Source: an uncultured Oscillospiraceae bacterium (lineage in GTDB: Bacteria; Bacillota; Clostridia; Oscillospirales; Acutalibacteraceae). From it: 22,868 bases of DNA. Position 1 is the first letter of the stretch; the number at the start of each line of letters is the position of its first letter. The notes beneath the pieces were generated by a model, which worked only from the letters and a program-made list of their open reading frames with translations, ran no database searches and had not been told where the DNA came from. A program made the translations under genes and the position numbers. The DNA lies in the NCBI GenBank assembly GCA_900555705.1, contig USLV01000005.1, positions 1-22,868 on the forward strand. Reading direction: 5' to 3'. Shown here piece by piece: positions 22,652-22,868 of this stretch.

Positions 22652-22680
22652 AGTATAGCATATTCCGACGGCTTATGCAA
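22652..22680 (-). promoter_or_regulatory. Sigma-A promoter of yebC
   Basis: Minus-strand TTGCAT (22680-22675), a 17-bp spacer and TATACT (22657-22652), just downstream of the preceding gene's stop codon. The two boxes and spacing are identical to those of the rimP-nusA promoter. Confidence 0.87.
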
Positions 22681-22690
22681 GCCACAGCCC

Positions 22691-22868
22691 TCAAAGCAGG
22701 GTAAATTCATTTTTCCGGAAGGTCAACACCCCCTCATCCCGCAGGCGGCAGAGCACGGCGGACAGCGCGCTGCGGTCCGCCGACAGATAGTCGGCCAGCT
22801 CCTGTCGGTTGAACGGGATGCGAATCCGGCAACTCCCCTGCTGCCGCGCCTGCTCGGCCAGATAGGAG
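22691..22868 (-). CDS. Crp/Fnr-family transcriptional regulator, C-terminal part only
   Basis: The last 58 codons of a gene that begins beyond the right edge, ending with TGA at 22693-22691. The visible [12 protein letters not shown], then [20 protein letters not shown] and [10 protein letters not shown] match the helix-turn-helix domain and final wing of Crp/Fnr proteins. The cyclic-nucleotide-type effector domain lies outside, so neither ligand nor targets can be told. Confidence 0.85.
   Translation of the reverse strand, partial: SYLAEQARQQGSCRIRIPFNRQELADYLSADRSALSAVLCRLRDEGVLTFRKNEFTLL

Noticed and set aside
1..22868. CRISPR arrays, transposase genes, phage genes, tRNA or rRNA genes
   Set aside because: No regularly spaced repeats, transposase or integrase motifs, cloverleaf-like sequences or rRNA-like stretches were recognised on either strand.

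Overview
The window reads as chromosomal core DNA from a GC-rich member of the Clostridia, most like the Oscillospiraceae/Ruminococcaceae gut lineages. I infer this from the gene order (rimP-nusA-ylxR-ylxQ-infB-rbfA-nrnA-truB-ribF-rpsO-pnp), the presence of ylxR and ylxQ, the Thermotoga/Bacillus-type DAHP synthase, strong AGGAGG-like ribosome sites and sigma-A promoters with 17-bp spacers. Nearly every gene is on the minus strand, so genes are read from high to low coordinates. The exact species cannot be told from the sequence alone.

Positions 1-5037 hold an aromatic amino acid operon: aroF (DAHP synthase), tyrA, aroB, aroA and the start of aroC, which runs off the left edge. Upstream of aroF lie a near-consensus promoter, a 33-codon GTG-initiated leader ORF with seven Phe codons and one Tyr codon, a hairpin spanning those codons and an intrinsic terminator. 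This has the architecture of a ribosome-mediated phenylalanine attenuator. It is the most interesting object in the window and too small for ordinary gene calling.

Positions 5038-7897 encode a three-gene ABC transporter: one MacB-type ATPase and two FtsX-like permeases joined by 4-nt overlaps. A 501-bp gene-free stretch follows (7898-8398). It contains a 274-bp element bounded by inverted repeats and full of nested stems (7957-8230), an AT-rich stretch with a possible promoter, and the pnp terminator.

Positions 8399-19934 are the translation and RNA-metabolism cluster. A promoter and leader hairpin with terminator features precede rimP, which appears broken by an internal deletion with frameshift. 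Then come nusA, ylxR, ylxQ, infB, rbfA, nrnA and truB, and a riboflavin kinase/FAD synthetase fused to a HAD phosphatase domain. rpsO and pnp follow with their own promoter, structured leaders and a strong final terminator.

Positions 20076-21765 look accessory and are richer in A+T: a lipoprotein with TPR-like repeats and a C-terminal NPCBM-type domain, divergent from a small XRE-family regulator. A palindrome with 14-bp arms overlaps the lipoprotein promoter. The window ends with yebC (with its own promoter and terminator) and the C-terminal end of a Crp/Fnr-family regulator.

No tRNA, rRNA, CRISPR array, transposase gene or phage gene was seen.
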